NCBI RefSeq assembly: GCF_010729305.1
Contig: NZ_AP022574.1
Location: 5,394,001-5,458,000 of the forward strand
From: Mycolicibacterium psychrotolerans
GTDB taxonomy: Bacteria; Actinomycetota; Actinomycetes; Mycobacteriales; Mycobacteriaceae
DNA: 64,000 bases
Direction: 5' to 3'
Numbering within the stretch: the first letter of the stretch is position 1; each line of letters begins with the position of its first letter. The notes beneath the pieces were generated by a model. That model was not told the origin of the DNA and ran no database searches. It was given only the letters and a program-made list of their open reading frames with translations. The translations under genes and the position numbers were made by a program. Of this stretch, positions 34,217-44,172 are shown in pieces.

Positions 34217-35629
34217 TTAGAGGATCGAGCCCAGCGCCGTTCGCAGATGAGCCAGGATGCGTGACGACGACGTCGGCGCCGGAGCCGGGCCCGGATCGAG
34301 GGCGGCGAATCCGGCTGCGCGGGCGTGCACGAAGGCGGCCGCCGCGGCGGCCTCGCCGGGCGGGAGACCCGAGGCCAGCAGCGCGCCGATGACACCGGAC
34401 AGCACGTCGCCGGAACCGGCGGTGGCCGCCCACGACCCGTCCGCGACATTGAGGTGGACGGGCCCGTCCGGTTCGGCGACGACGGTCACGTTGCCCTTCA
34501 GCAGCACCGTGACGCCCAGGCGGTCGGCCAGGCCGCGGGTGGCCGCGATCCGGTCGTCACCGGGCGGGCCGCCGGCCAGCCGCGCGAACTCCCCGGCGTG
34601 CGGGGTGAGCACCGTCGGCGCGCTGCGTCCGGCGACCAGGTCGGGATGGGCCGCCAGGATGGTCAGGCCGTCGGCGTCGACGAGGACCGGCAGGTCCGTC
34701 TCCAGCGCGAAACAGAGGGCGGCAGCGCCGGCCTCGTCGGTGCCGAGCCCCGGGCCGACCACCCAGGCCTGCACCCGGCCTGCAGTGGCGTATCCCGGCG
34801 TGGCGATCACCTCGGGCCAGTGCGAAACCACCTCGGCGGCAGCGGTTCCCGCGTAGCGCACCATGCCGGAGTGGGCGGCCACCGCGGCGCCGGTGCACAG
34901 GATCGCCGCCCCGGGGTAGGTGGACGAGCCGGCCATCACACCCGTCACCCCCTGGGTGTACTTGTCGTCGCTGCGGCCGGGCACCGGCCAGCGGGCGGCC
35001 ACGTCGGCGGCATCGAAGCCACGGATGTCCGAGGGCGGCAGGTCCAGACCGATGTCGACGAGTTCCACACGGCCGCAACGGCCCAGCGCGTGCACGGGTT
35101 TGAGGCCGCCGAACGTCACCGTGAGCGCGGGTGTGACGTGCGCCCCGTCGGTGGCGCCGGTCCCGACGTCGACGCCGCTGGGCAGGTCGACCGCGACCAC
35201 CGGGATACCCGCCTGCTCGACCACGTCGAAGACGTGTGCCGCCGCGGGGCGCAGCGGTCCGGACCCCGAGATGCCGACGACTCCGTCGATCACCAGATCC
35301 GTTGCTGCGGGCACATTTTCGACGATGCGCCCGCCGGCCCTGCGGAATGCGGCCAGCGCGGCGCGGTGGGTGCGCTCGGGGTCGAGCAGCACCGCGGCCG
35401 CTCCGGCGCCGCGACGGCGCAGGAACGTCGCGGCCCACAGCGCGTCACCGCCGTTGTCGCCCGAGCCGACCACGGCACACACCGTCTTGCCGGACACCGT
35501 GCCCAGCTCGCCGGCGATCGCGGTGGCCAGGCCGAACGCGGCCCTGCGCATCAGTCCCCCCGCCGGCAGGGCCGCGAGCAGCGGCGCCTCCGCGTCGCGG
35601 ATCTGCTGGACGGTGTAGTAATACCGCAT
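34217..35629 (-). CDS. nnr: Bifunctional NAD(P)HX epimerase/dehydratase
   Basis: ATG 35629 (MRYYYTVQQIRDAE) gives 470 residues. The N-terminal YjeF_N epimerase domain (about 1-200) shows VVGSGDNGGDALWAA and AVDLPSGVDVGTG. The C-terminal ribokinase-like dehydratase (about 215-470) shows VVGPGLGTDE, VLTPHAGEFARL and AGSGDVLSGVIGALLASG. Together they repair hydrated NADH/NADPH using ADP. The ORF can be read upstream to 35734, but that part overlaps the divergent gene at 35661 and is not conserved-looking. Co-transcribed with gadB. Confidence 0.94.
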   Translation of the reverse strand: MRYYYTVQQIRDAEAPLLAALPAGGLMRRAAFGLATAIAGELGTVSGKTVCAVVGSGDNGGDALWAATFLRRRGAGAAAVLLDPERTHRAALAAFRRAGGRIVENVPAATDLVIDGVVGISGSGPLRPAAAHVFDVVEQAGIPVVAVDLPSGVDVGTGATDGAHVTPALTVTFGGLKPVHALGRCGRVELVDIGLDLPPSDIRGFDAADVAARWPVPGRSDDKYTQGVTGVMAGSSTYPGAAILCTGAAVAAHSGMVRYAGTAAAEVVSHWPEVIATPGYATAGRVQAWVVGPGLGTDEAGAAALCFALETDLPVLVDADGLTILAAHPDLVAGRSAPTVLTPHAGEFARLAGGPPGDDRIAATRGLADRLGVTVLLKGNVTVVAEPDGPVHLNVADGSWAATAGSGDVLSGVIGALLASGLPPGEAAAAAAFVHARAAGFAALDPGPAPAPTSSSRILAHLRTALGSIL

Positions 35630-35660
35630 TCGCACAACGGTACGTGGGTACCCGGCGACC

Positions 35661-36035
35661 ATGACGAATTCCCCTGCGAGCGAGCAGCTGCTCGCCCTCG
35701 AACACGCCGGCTGGCGGTCACTGTGCGACGGCACGGGCGACCGGTTCTACGGCGACGTGATGACCGACGACGCGCTGATGGTGCTGGCCAACGGCGCCGT
35801 GATGGATCGCGCCGCGGTGGTCTCGGCGCTGGGCCAGTCACCGCCGTGGGCGCGCTACGCGATCGATGACGTCCGGACGATCACGATCGGTGACGACACC
35901 GCGGCACTGGTGTACACCGGCACCGGTTGGCGCGACGGCGACGAGACGCCGTTCGTCGGCGCGATGTCGTCGGTCTATCGCCGCACCGACGACGGCTGGA
36001 AACTCGCGCTCTACCAGCAGACCGCTCGCCCGTAA
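35661..36035 (+). CDS. DUF4440/SnoaL-like small protein
   Basis: The 124-residue protein starts at ATG 35661 and has the NTF2-like pattern: EQLLALEHAGWRSLCDGTGDRFYGDVMTDDALMVL, then GDDTAALVYTGTGWRDGDETPF and a terminal DDGWKLALYQQT strand. Relatives act as calcium/calmodulin-kinase-associated-like or isomerase-like domains with unknown ligands. It is divergent from the NAD(P)HX repair gene (31 bp apart) and convergent with the STAS gene. Function unknown. Confidence 0.76.
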   Translation: MTNSPASEQLLALEHAGWRSLCDGTGDRFYGDVMTDDALMVLANGAVMDRAAVVSALGQSPPWARYAIDDVRTITIGDDTAALVYTGTGWRDGDETPFVGAMSSVYRRTDDGWKLALYQQTARP

Positions 36036-36043
36036 GGACTCGG

Positions 36044-36415
36044 CTAACCGGCTTTCGTGCCGCTCAACGCGTCGGCCACCGTCGGATACAGGTCGATGAT
36101 CTCGTCGATGCGCATCATCCGCATCGGCCGCGCGGTCGCGGGCCCCTCGGCCACGACGCGCAGCGAGATCCCCGCTCTGGAGGTCAGGCGGTGCGTCTCG
36201 ACGAGCATGCTGATGCCCGCCGAGGACAGGAAGCCCACGTCGGTGATGTCGACGATGAGCACCGACGGGTTGTCGGTCAGCGCGACGTCGAGATGGGTCC
36301 CGAGCGTCGGCGCCGTCAGCACGTCGAGGTCACCCTCGACATGCAGGACCGAGGTCTCGCCGTCGCGCCGCGGCCTGACCACGAAGCGGCCGCGGTGTTG
36401 TTCACTGACGTTCAT
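36044..36415 (-). CDS. STAS-domain anti-sigma factor antagonist
   Basis: From ATG 36415 this 123-residue protein is a single STAS domain (GETSVLHVEGDLDVLTAPTLG, VLIVDITDVGFLSSAGISMLVET). The Ser-Ser pair in FLSSAG is the usual phosphorylation site by an anti-sigma kinase. It probably frees a SigF-type sigma factor by binding its anti-sigma factor, a partner-switch role (family knowledge). No kinase gene is adjacent. The open frame reaches 36562, but the ATG at 36415 begins the domain properly. A 252-bp gap to glmS contains an inverted repeat GGTTCTAACC near 36563 but no clear promoter. Confidence 0.82.
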   Translation of the reverse strand: MNVSEQHRGRFVVRPRRDGETSVLHVEGDLDVLTAPTLGTHLDVALTDNPSVLIVDITDVGFLSSAGISMLVETHRLTSRAGISLRVVAEGPATARPMRMMRIDEIIDLYPTVADALSGTKAG

Positions 36416-36667
36416 CGTTTCGCCCCCGAGGGTCGGACAGACACCGCCGACCGGCACGATGGCCAGCTCGCGAGTCTGTTGCTGCAGGTCTTGCGGCGTA
36501 GGCCGCACTGACGGGAAGTCCGTCGTCCGCCGGGCGCATGGCACCGGCACCGCTGCTTGCATAACGGTTCTAACCGGATATATCGATGCCGGGGCGGGCA
36601 GCGTTAACAGATTGCTCTTAATTCTCCCTTAATTGACAGGAGAGTCATAATCGCGCTGTTCAGAAGG

Positions 36668-38542
36668 TTACTCGACGGTAACCGACTTGGCCAGGTTGCG
36701 AGGCTTGTCGACGTCGTAGCCGCGGGCCTGCGCGACGCCGGCCGAGAACAGCTGCATCGGGATGGTCGACAGCAGCGGCTGGAACAGCGTGGAGACCGCC
36801 GGAATCTCGATCAGGTGGTCGGCGTAGGGCCGCACGGTGTCGTCGCCTTCCTCGGCGATGACGATCGTGACGGCGCCGCGGGCCTGGATCTCACGGATGT
36901 TCGACAGCAGCTTGGAGTGCAGCGTCGCCGCATTCTTCGGCGACGGCATCACCACGATGACCGGCAGATCGTCCTCGATCAGCGCGATGGGGCCGTGCTT
37001 GAGCTCACCGGCGGCGAAGCCCTCGGCGTGCATGTAGGCCAGTTCCTTGAGTTTGAGCGCTCCCTCGAGCGCGACCGGGTAGCCGACGTGGCGGCCCAGG
37101 AACAGCACCGTCTGCGACGCCGCGAACTGTTTGGCCAGCGCGATGACCGGCTCGGCCGTGGCCAGCACCCGCGCGATCAGATCGGGCATGGCCTCAAGGT
37201 CGTGGTACTCGCGCGCCACCTCGTCGGGGTACTTCGTGCCCCGCGCCTGGGCCAGGGCCAGGCCGACGAGATAGTTCGCCGCGATCTGGGCGAGGAACGT
37301 CTTGGTCGACGCGACCCCGATCTCCGGGCCGGCGCGGGTGTAGAGCACCGCGTCGCACTCGCGCGGGATCTGGCTGCCGTTGGTGTTGCACACGGCCAGC
37401 ACCTTGGCCTTCTGCTCCTTGGCGTGGCGCACCGCTTCCAACGTGTCGGCGGTCTCCCCCGACTGCGAGATCGCCACCACCAGGGTGTGGCTGTCCAGAA
37501 CGGGATCGCGGTAGCGGAACTCGCTGGCCAGCTCGACCTCGACCGGCAGCCGCGTCCAGTGCTCGATCGCGTACTTGGCCAACAGCCCGGAGTGATAGGC
37601 GGTGCCGCACGCGACGACGAACACCTTGTCCACGTCCCGTAGTTCCTGATCGGACAGGCGCTGCTCGTCGAGGACGATGCGGTTGTCGACGAAATGGCCG
37701 AGCAGCGTGTCGGACACCGCGGCCGGCTGCTCGGCGATCTCCTTGAGCATGAAGTAGTCGTAGCCGCCCTTCTCGGCGGCGGAGACGTCCCAGTCGATGT
37801 GAAAACGCCGGTAGTCCCGCGAAGGATCGGCGTCCCGACCGTCGAAGTCGGTGATCCGGTAGCCGTCGGCAGTCACCACGACCGCCTGGTCCTGGCCCAG
37901 TTCGACCGCCTCGCGGGTGTGCTCGATGAAGGCCGCGACATCGGATCCGACGAACATCTCCCCCTCGCCGACCCCGAGGACCAGCGGCGTGGACCGGCGG
38001 GCCGCGACGATCGTGCCCGGATCGTCGGCGTGGGCGAAGACCAGCGTGAAATGACCCTCGAGCCGGCGCAGCACCGCCAGCACCGACGCCGCGAAGTCAC
38101 CGGCGTGGGCACCGTCGTCGTATTCGCGGGCCACCAGGTGCACGGCGACCTCGGTGTCGGTGTCGCTGGCGAACTCCACGCCGGCGGCCTCCAACTCGGC
38201 GCGCAGCACGGCGAAGTTCTCGATGATCCCGTTGTGGACGACGGCGACCTTGCCACTGGCGTCGCGGTGCGGGTGGGCGTTGCGATCGGTCGGCCTGCCG
38301 TGGGTGGCCCAGCGGGTGTGGCCGAGCCCGGTCGACCCGACCAGGTTGTCCGCCCCGGCCTCGGTCAGCGCCGCCTCCAGGTTGGCCAACCGGCCCGCCT
38401 TGCGCTGCACCGTGAGACCGCCGTGCCCGTCGACCAGCGCCACGCCCGAGGAGTCGTATCCCCGGTATTCCATGCGGCGCAGCGCGTCGACGACGATCCC
38501 GCAGGCAGGGCGCTGCCCGACGTAGCCGACGATTCCGCACAT
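36668..38542 (-). CDS. glmS: Glutamine-fructose-6-phosphate aminotransferase
   Basis: The 624-residue enzyme begins MCGIVGYVGQ, with Cys2 as the N-terminal glutaminase nucleophile. It has the glutaminase motif GHTRWATHG near residue 73 and two SIS domains (VACGTAYHSGLLAKYAIE, ISQSGETADTLEAV), ending PRNLAKSVTVE. It makes glucosamine-6-phosphate, first step to UDP-GlcNAc. glmM, for the next step, lies at 44.5 kb on the same strand. No glmS ribozyme-like leader was recognised. Confidence 0.97.
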   Translation of the reverse strand: MCGIVGYVGQRPACGIVVDALRRMEYRGYDSSGVALVDGHGGLTVQRKAGRLANLEAALTEAGADNLVGSTGLGHTRWATHGRPTDRNAHPHRDASGKVAVVHNGIIENFAVLRAELEAAGVEFASDTDTEVAVHLVAREYDDGAHAGDFAASVLAVLRRLEGHFTLVFAHADDPGTIVAARRSTPLVLGVGEGEMFVGSDVAAFIEHTREAVELGQDQAVVVTADGYRITDFDGRDADPSRDYRRFHIDWDVSAAEKGGYDYFMLKEIAEQPAAVSDTLLGHFVDNRIVLDEQRLSDQELRDVDKVFVVACGTAYHSGLLAKYAIEHWTRLPVEVELASEFRYRDPVLDSHTLVVAISQSGETADTLEAVRHAKEQKAKVLAVCNTNGSQIPRECDAVLYTRAGPEIGVASTKTFLAQIAANYLVGLALAQARGTKYPDEVAREYHDLEAMPDLIARVLATAEPVIALAKQFAASQTVLFLGRHVGYPVALEGALKLKELAYMHAEGFAAGELKHGPIALIEDDLPVIVVMPSPKNAATLHSKLLSNIREIQARGAVTIVIAEEGDDTVRPYADHLIEIPAVSTLFQPLLSTIPMQLFSAGVAQARGYDVDKPRNLAKSVTVE

Positions 38543-38598
38543 AGCAATCCAGGGTACGGCAGAAGACGCTGTCCACCCGGGTGGGATACGGTCGTCGC

Positions 38599-39453
38599 GT
38601 GGCCAGCACGAAGAAGCTCTTCAGCGCGTTGACCCGCCGCGGCCCGCACAAGGTTCTGCGCGGTGACCTGGCCTTTGCCGGTCTTCCCGGCACCGTCTAC
38701 ACACCGGCCACCGGCAAGAATCTGCCCGGTGTGGCGTTCGGCCACGACTGGATCACATCGGCCGAGCGCTACGACGGCACGCTCGAGCACCTGGCGTCCT
38801 GGGGCATCGTCGCGGCAGCGCCCAACACCGAGACGTCGCTGGCGCCGTCGGTCCTGAACCTGGCCTACGACCTGGGGACAGCGCTGGACATCATCGCAGG
38901 CGTCCGGCTGGGCGCCGGGGACATCAGCGTGCATCCGGGCAAGTTGGCTGTCGCCGGGCACGGCTTCGGCGCATCGGCCGCGGTGTTCGCCGCCGCCGGG
39001 ATGCCGGCGAAGCCGAGGGCGGTGTTCGCGGCGTACCCGCTGGTCTCCAGCCCACCGGCCGAGCAGCCCGCCGCCGGACTGACCGTCCCGGGGCTGATCC
39101 TGACCGACCCCGGCGATCCGATGACGCTGCGCTCGAACGCCGTGGAGCTGGCGCGGGCGTGGAAGCCGGCGACGCTGCGGTCCACCTCGAAGACCAAGGC
39201 GGGCGGCCTGGTCGAGGGCAGGCGGCTGGCGACCGTGGTCGGGCTCCCCGGCGCCGACAAGGGCACGCAGCGCATCGTCCGGGCGCTGATGACGGGCTAC
39301 CTGCTGCACATGCTCACCAGTGAGAAGGGCAAGGGGCCGTACCGGGACTTCGCCGACCCCGAGGCCGTGCTGCCCAAGGCGGCCGTGCTCGATCCGTTCT
39401 CCGACGACCCCGTGGATCTGGAGAACAAGGTCGTCGCTCTGCTCAAGCCCTGA
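38599..39453 (+). CDS. Dienelactone-hydrolase-like protein lacking the nucleophile (Rv3438-like)
   Basis: From GTG 38599 (VASTKKLFSAL) the protein has 284 residues and the alpha/beta-hydrolase outline: FGHDWITSAERY near the oxyanion hole and a nucleophile-elbow position reading GHGFGAS. The central residue of GxSxG is therefore Gly, not Ser or Cys, so it is probably not a conventional hydrolase. It corresponds in position to Rv3438, next to glmS. A binding or lipid-handling role, or a non-covalent reaction, is possible. Divergent from glmS by 56 bp. Confidence 0.78.
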   Translation: MASTKKLFSALTRRGPHKVLRGDLAFAGLPGTVYTPATGKNLPGVAFGHDWITSAERYDGTLEHLASWGIVAAAPNTETSLAPSVLNLAYDLGTALDIIAGVRLGAGDISVHPGKLAVAGHGFGASAAVFAAAGMPAKPRAVFAAYPLVSSPPAEQPAAGLTVPGLILTDPGDPMTLRSNAVELARAWKPATLRSTSKTKAGGLVEGRRLATVVGLPGADKGTQRIVRALMTGYLLHMLTSEKGKGPYRDFADPEAVLPKAAVLDPFSDDPVDLENKVVALLKP

Positions 39454-39464
39454 GCCGGACTGCT

Positions 39465-39482
39465 CCCAACCAACTGGTTGGG
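39465..39482. promoter_or_regulatory. 18-bp palindrome before the LLM oxidoreductase
   Basis: CCCAACCA and TGGTTGGG flank the centre AC, an inverted repeat with perfect 8-bp arms, 14 bp before the ATG at 39497. This geometry fits a TetR-family operator. It differs from the palindrome next to the TetR gene at 41540, so another regulator is implied. It could also act as a terminator for the upstream gene. Confidence 0.5.
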
Positions 39483-39496
39483 TGTATATGTAAGTG

Positions 39497-40530
<1,034 letters not shown>

Positions 40531-40534
<4 letters not shown>

Positions 40535-40953
40535 CCGAGCTGACCGAGGACGTCATCGCTTTCCTGTCCGAGGGCACGCGTACCGCGAAGCTGGGCTACC
40601 TGGCCTCGGACGGGCGGCCGCTCGTCGCGCCGGTGTGGTTCGTCGTGGACGGTGGCGACCTCGTCTTCAACACCGGCGCGGACACCGCGAAGGGCCGCGC
40701 GCTGGCCCGGGATCCGCGCGTGGTGATCTGCGTCGACGACGACCGTCCACCGTTCTCGTTCGTCCAGATCCAGGGCACCGCGACCACCAGCGAGGACCCC
40801 GACGAACTGGTCGCGGTCGCCACCCGCATCGGCGGCCGGTACATGGGCGCCGACCGGGCCGAGGAGTTCGGCCGGCGCAACGGCGTACCGGACGAACTGA
40901 TCGTGCGGGTCACGCCGACCAAGGTGATTGCAGCGTTCAACCTGGCCGATTAG
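40531..40953 (+). CDS. PPOX-fold F420-dependent oxidoreductase (FDOR-B type)
   Basis: The GTG at 40531 overlaps the LLM stop and gives 140 residues (VTELTEDVIAFLSEGTRTAKLGYL). The split-barrel fold shows DGRPLVAPVWFVVDGGDLVFNTGADTAKG and VQIQGTATTSEDPDELV, typical of the pyridoxamine-oxidase-like F420 binders. It probably reduces a small organic acceptor with F420H2. Pairing with an LLM enzyme suggests a two-enzyme F420 system. It ends two bases before the TetR stop on the other strand. Confidence 0.86.
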
Positions 40954-40954
40954 A

Positions 40955-41530
40955 TCAGACCTGGATCCCGCCGGTGAGGATCGCCGCCAGCTCACGGTAG
41001 GCGTCCGCGTCGTCGAGTCCGGTGCGCTGGCGCACCGCGCGCTGCTGGATGCCCACCATCATCGTCGCGACCAGCTCGGCGGCGAACGCGGCATGCACGT
41101 CGCGGAACTCGCCCCCGGCCACTCCCTCGGCGATGAGCTCCTGCACCCGGCCCGCCGCGATGCGGGTGTTCGTCTCATAGGTGGCGCGCGCCGGGGCGAA
41201 GGCGTCGAGGTCAGACATGAATTGGTCTGACGCCGGATCCAGCGCCGCGCCCACCGCCGACAGGTACGCCGCGATGCGTTCGCGGGCGCTGTCGGCGGCG
41301 GCCACCTGCGTTTCGACGAACTCGGTGGCCGACCGGAAGAAGTGCACCGTGGCGGCCGCGACCAACTGCTCCTTGCTGGCCGCCAGCGTGTAGAGCGTCG
41401 ACTTGGAACAGCGCAACCGGGCCGCGATGTCGTCGAGCGTCAGGTGCGCGAACCCCTCGGCGAGAAACAGCGCCACCAGCGCGTCGAACAGTTCCGTGCG
41501 CCGGCGGGTGGCGAACGCTGGCGTGCTCAC
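40955..41530 (-). CDS. TetR-family repressor
   Basis: The 191-residue protein has an N-terminal TetR helix-turn-helix (LFDALVALFLAEGFAHLTLDDIAARLRCSKSTLYTL, about 14-48) and a helical ligand-binding C-terminus. It begins at GTG 41530 and diverges from an acyl-CoA dehydrogenase; the 44-bp gap contains a near-perfect palindrome. It therefore probably represses itself and the dehydrogenase, responding to an acyl-CoA or its precursor (inference). Confidence 0.88.
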   Translation of the reverse strand: MSTPAFATRRRTELFDALVALFLAEGFAHLTLDDIAARLRCSKSTLYTLAASKEQLVAAATVHFFRSATEFVETQVAAADSARERIAAYLSAVGAALDPASDQFMSDLDAFAPARATYETNTRIAAGRVQELIAEGVAGGEFRDVHAAFAAELVATMMVGIQQRAVRQRTGLDDADAYRELAAILTGGIQV

Positions 41531-41539
41531 CCGGCTGAT

Positions 41540-41565
41540 AGTACTGCAGACGATCCTGTAGTACT
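41540..41565. promoter_or_regulatory. TetR operator between tetR and the acyl-CoA dehydrogenase
   Basis: AGTACTGCAG (41540-41549), a 6-bp centre and CTGTAGTACT (41556-41565) form an inverted repeat with one mismatch. It fills most of the 44-bp divergent promoter region. Each outer arm also contains the palindrome AGTACT. The position makes it the likely site of the adjacent TetR protein. Confidence 0.75.
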
Positions 41566-41574
41566 GTCCGGCGT

Positions 41575-42717
41575 ATGCCTGTGGACCGGCTGCTGCCCAG
41601 CGACGAGGCGCATGAGCTCATCGAGCTCGCCCGCCAGATCTCCGACAAGGTGCTCGATCCGATCGTCGACCGGCACGAGCGGGACGAGACCTATCCCGAC
41701 GGCGTGTTCGCCACCCTGGGCGAGGCCGGGCTGCTGAGCCTGCCGTATCCCGAGGACTTCGGCGGCGGCGGTCAGCCCTACGAGGTGTACCTGCAGGTGC
41801 TCGAGGAGATCGCCGCGCGGTGGGCCGCTGTTGCCGTGGCCGTCAGCGTGCACGGCCTGTCGTGTCACCCGTTGATGATGTTCGGCACCGACGAACAGCG
41901 CGACCGGTGGCTGCCCGACATGCTCGGCGGATCCACGATCGGCGCCTACAGCCTGTCCGAGCCGCAGGCCGGCTCCGACGCCGCCGCGCTGACGTGCAAG
42001 GCGACCGCCGTCGACGGCGGCTATCGCATCACCGGCTCGAAGGCATGGATCACCCACGGCGGAATCGCCGACTTCTACAACCTCTTCGCCCGTACAGACG
42101 AAGGCGCCCAGGGCATTTCGTGTTTCCTCGTTCCCGGTGACACCGAGGGGCTGACCTTCGGCAGGCCCGAGGAGAAGATGGGACTGCACGCGGTGCCGAC
42201 CACCGCGGCGCACTACGATGACGCATTCCTCGACGCCGGCCGGCGGATCGGCGCCGAGGGCCAGGGCCTTCAGATCGCCTTCAGCGCTCTGGATTCCGGC
42301 CGACTGGGCATCGCTGCCGTCGCGGTCGGGCTCGCACAGGCCGCACTCGATGCGGCGGTGGCGTACAGCCAGGAGCGGACGACGTTCGGCCGCAAGATCA
42401 TCGACCACCAGGGGCTGGCATTCGTGTTGGCCGACATGGCCGCCGCGGTCGACGCGGCGCGTGCGACGTATCTGGACGCGGCCCGGCGGCGCGACGCCGG
42501 CATGGCGTACTCGCGGCAGGCGTCGGTGGCCAAGCTGACCGCCACCGACGCGGCGATGAAGGTGACCACCGATGCCGTTCAAGTGTTCGGCGGCGCCGGG
42601 TACACCCGCGACTACCGCGTGGAGCGCTACATGCGCGAAGCGAAGATCATGCAGATCTTCGAGGGCACCAACCAGATTCAGCGGCTGGTGATCAGCCGGC
42701 ATCTCGCGCGCGGCTGA
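41575..42717 (+). CDS. Acyl-CoA dehydrogenase
   Basis: The 380-residue protein starts at ATG 41575 and shows the family motifs: SLPYPEDFGGGGQPYEVYLQ, GAYSLSEPQAGSDAAAL, ITGSKAWITHGG, SQERTTFGRKIIDHQGLAF, and the catalytic Glu in MREAKIMQIFEGTNQIQRL. It oxidises the alpha-beta bond of an acyl-CoA with FAD, handing electrons to ETF. A short- or branched-chain substrate is usual for this length. Control is probably by the divergent TetR. Confidence 0.92.
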   Translation: MPVDRLLPSDEAHELIELARQISDKVLDPIVDRHERDETYPDGVFATLGEAGLLSLPYPEDFGGGGQPYEVYLQVLEEIAARWAAVAVAVSVHGLSCHPLMMFGTDEQRDRWLPDMLGGSTIGAYSLSEPQAGSDAAALTCKATAVDGGYRITGSKAWITHGGIADFYNLFARTDEGAQGISCFLVPGDTEGLTFGRPEEKMGLHAVPTTAAHYDDAFLDAGRRIGAEGQGLQIAFSALDSGRLGIAAVAVGLAQAALDAAVAYSQERTTFGRKIIDHQGLAFVLADMAAAVDAARATYLDAARRRDAGMAYSRQASVAKLTATDAAMKVTTDAVQVFGGAGYTRDYRVERYMREAKIMQIFEGTNQIQRLVISRHLARG

Positions 42718-42771
42718 CGGTGTCGCACACCGGCTAGCCCGGTCACCACGTGGCTGTGGTCGTCGCGGAGG

Positions 42772-44169
42772 CTACCCCGCCGGCTCGCCGACCTGCGGGA
42801 CTTCGTCGGCGGCGATCGCGCACGGGGTCCGGTCGTCGAGCGGCGGGAGCGGCTCGGCCGGTGGCGGTGCCGGTGGCGGCTCGGCCGGTGGCACCGTCTC
42901 GGCGGGACCGTCCGGTGCGACCGGCTCGACCGGCTCGACGGGCGGCCCCTCGGTCTCCCCCTCGGTGACCCCCTCGACTTCGGGGTCCTTCTCGTCCTCG
43001 GGGCCTCCCTTGTCCTCGGGATCCTCGTCCTCGGAATCCTTCTCTTCCTCGGGGTCGTCCTCCTCGGCCGGATCGTCGCCGAGGTCCGGTGGGTCGAGCT
43101 CGGGCGGCTCCAGGTCGGGCGGCTCGAGACCCGCGTCGCCCGTCCCGCTGCCCAGCAATCCGCTCAACGCGTCGGCGAACCGCTGACCGACGGCCGGCAG
43201 CGCACCGCCGCCGAGACCGCCGCCGCCGCCCAGGCCGCCGCCGAGATCGGGCATCGGTGCGCCCATCGCCGGGGTCATCGGCGCAGATGCCTGTGGGGGT
43301 GGCGCAGCCAGAGGAGCGGGTGGCGGAGGCGGCGGCTCCCACGCCGTGGGCATGGTCGGCACGGGAGCGACAGGGCCTGCCGCGGCCGGGACGGGTGCGG
43401 ATGCGGGTGCCGGTGCCGGTGCCGGTGCAGAAGCCGGGGTGTGGCTCTCGCGGCGCAGCGGTGGTGGTGCCGTGGGTCCGAGGTCACCGGGTATCTCGAA
43501 CGTGGCGTGCGAGCCGGCGCGAATCTCGGCGGTGGCGCCCTGATAGGCGTCAGCCACCGCCGCGCCGGCAGCCTGCACGGCGGACAACCAGTCGGTGCGA
43601 ATCCTGTTGACCACGAATGGCTTCACCGCGCTGTCCACCAGTTCGGCGGCGGCGGCCCGGTCCCCCGCCCCGGAGATGACCGTGGCCGAAGCCGCCAGCC
43701 AGTCCGCCCGCGCGGCGCCGACATCCGCCTCGACGGCCGCGACAGCCTCGACCTTGGCGTCGACAGCCCGCCATACCTGCTCGGACACCCGGCGCAGCGC
43801 CTCGGCGGCGGTACGCACCGCGGCCGCCACGCCTGCCGACGCGATGCCATGGCGACGCAGGAAGTCCTGCGATGCCTGTGCGCCCGCCCCCTGCCAGGCG
43901 GCAGGCAGCGCGGCGAGTTGTCGCTCCTGGACCGCGAGCGCCTCGTCGGCGGCGCGCACCGCCGCATCGAATGCCGCGCAATCCTGCTGCAGCGTCATGA
44001 GATTCATGCCGTCCTCGGTGCCGTACCAGTCGCGTAGCTGGCCGGGATGCAGCGTCAGGTCCGGATCCTGATAGCCCACCTGGTGACTGGCCCACACGTA
44101 CTGCGACACCGTGTCCACCGCCGGGCGTCCCTGCGCCAACCGGCCGGGCACGTCGAACTCCGCGACCAC
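42772..44169 (-). CDS. Large type VII secretion-like protein (Rv3439c-like)
   Basis: The 465-residue protein has a helical N-terminal part (about 1-215) with a WxG turn, LPAAWQGAGAQASQDFLRRHG near residue 90, reminiscent of WXG100/EspA-type substrates. A Pro/Ala-rich stretch follows (about 235-310), then a Gly-rich piece and a very acidic Asp/Glu/Pro section (about 350-420). It ends with a Pro-rich tail and a lone Cys. It pairs with the small gene upstream (3-bp gap), as Rv3439c-Rv3440c do. It may be a partner substrate exported by the ESX-4 system 8 kb away; that link is inferred. Confidence 0.78.
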   Translation of the reverse strand: MVAEFDVPGRLAQGRPAVDTVSQYVWASHQVGYQDPDLTLHPGQLRDWYGTEDGMNLMTLQQDCAAFDAAVRAADEALAVQERQLAALPAAWQGAGAQASQDFLRRHGIASAGVAAAVRTAAEALRRVSEQVWRAVDAKVEAVAAVEADVGAARADWLAASATVISGAGDRAAAAELVDSAVKPFVVNRIRTDWLSAVQAAGAAVADAYQGATAEIRAGSHATFEIPGDLGPTAPPPLRRESHTPASAPAPAPAPASAPVPAAAGPVAPVPTMPTAWEPPPPPPAPLAAPPPQASAPMTPAMGAPMPDLGGGLGGGGGLGGGALPAVGQRFADALSGLLGSGTGDAGLEPPDLEPPELDPPDLGDDPAEEDDPEEEKDSEDEDPEDKGGPEDEKDPEVEGVTEGETEGPPVEPVEPVAPDGPAETVPPAEPPPAPPPAEPLPPLDDRTPCAIAADEVPQVGEPAG

Positions 44170-44172
44170 CGA

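Noticed and set aside
32158..34392. 744-codon plus-strand frame opposite alr and gadB
   Set aside because: Crosses two well-supported minus-strand genes and reads as Arg/His/Gly/Val-rich shadow.
36560..36580. SigF-type promoter at the inverted repeat GGTTCTAACC upstream of the STAS gene
   Set aside because: No GGGTA-type -10 element at the right spacing was found.
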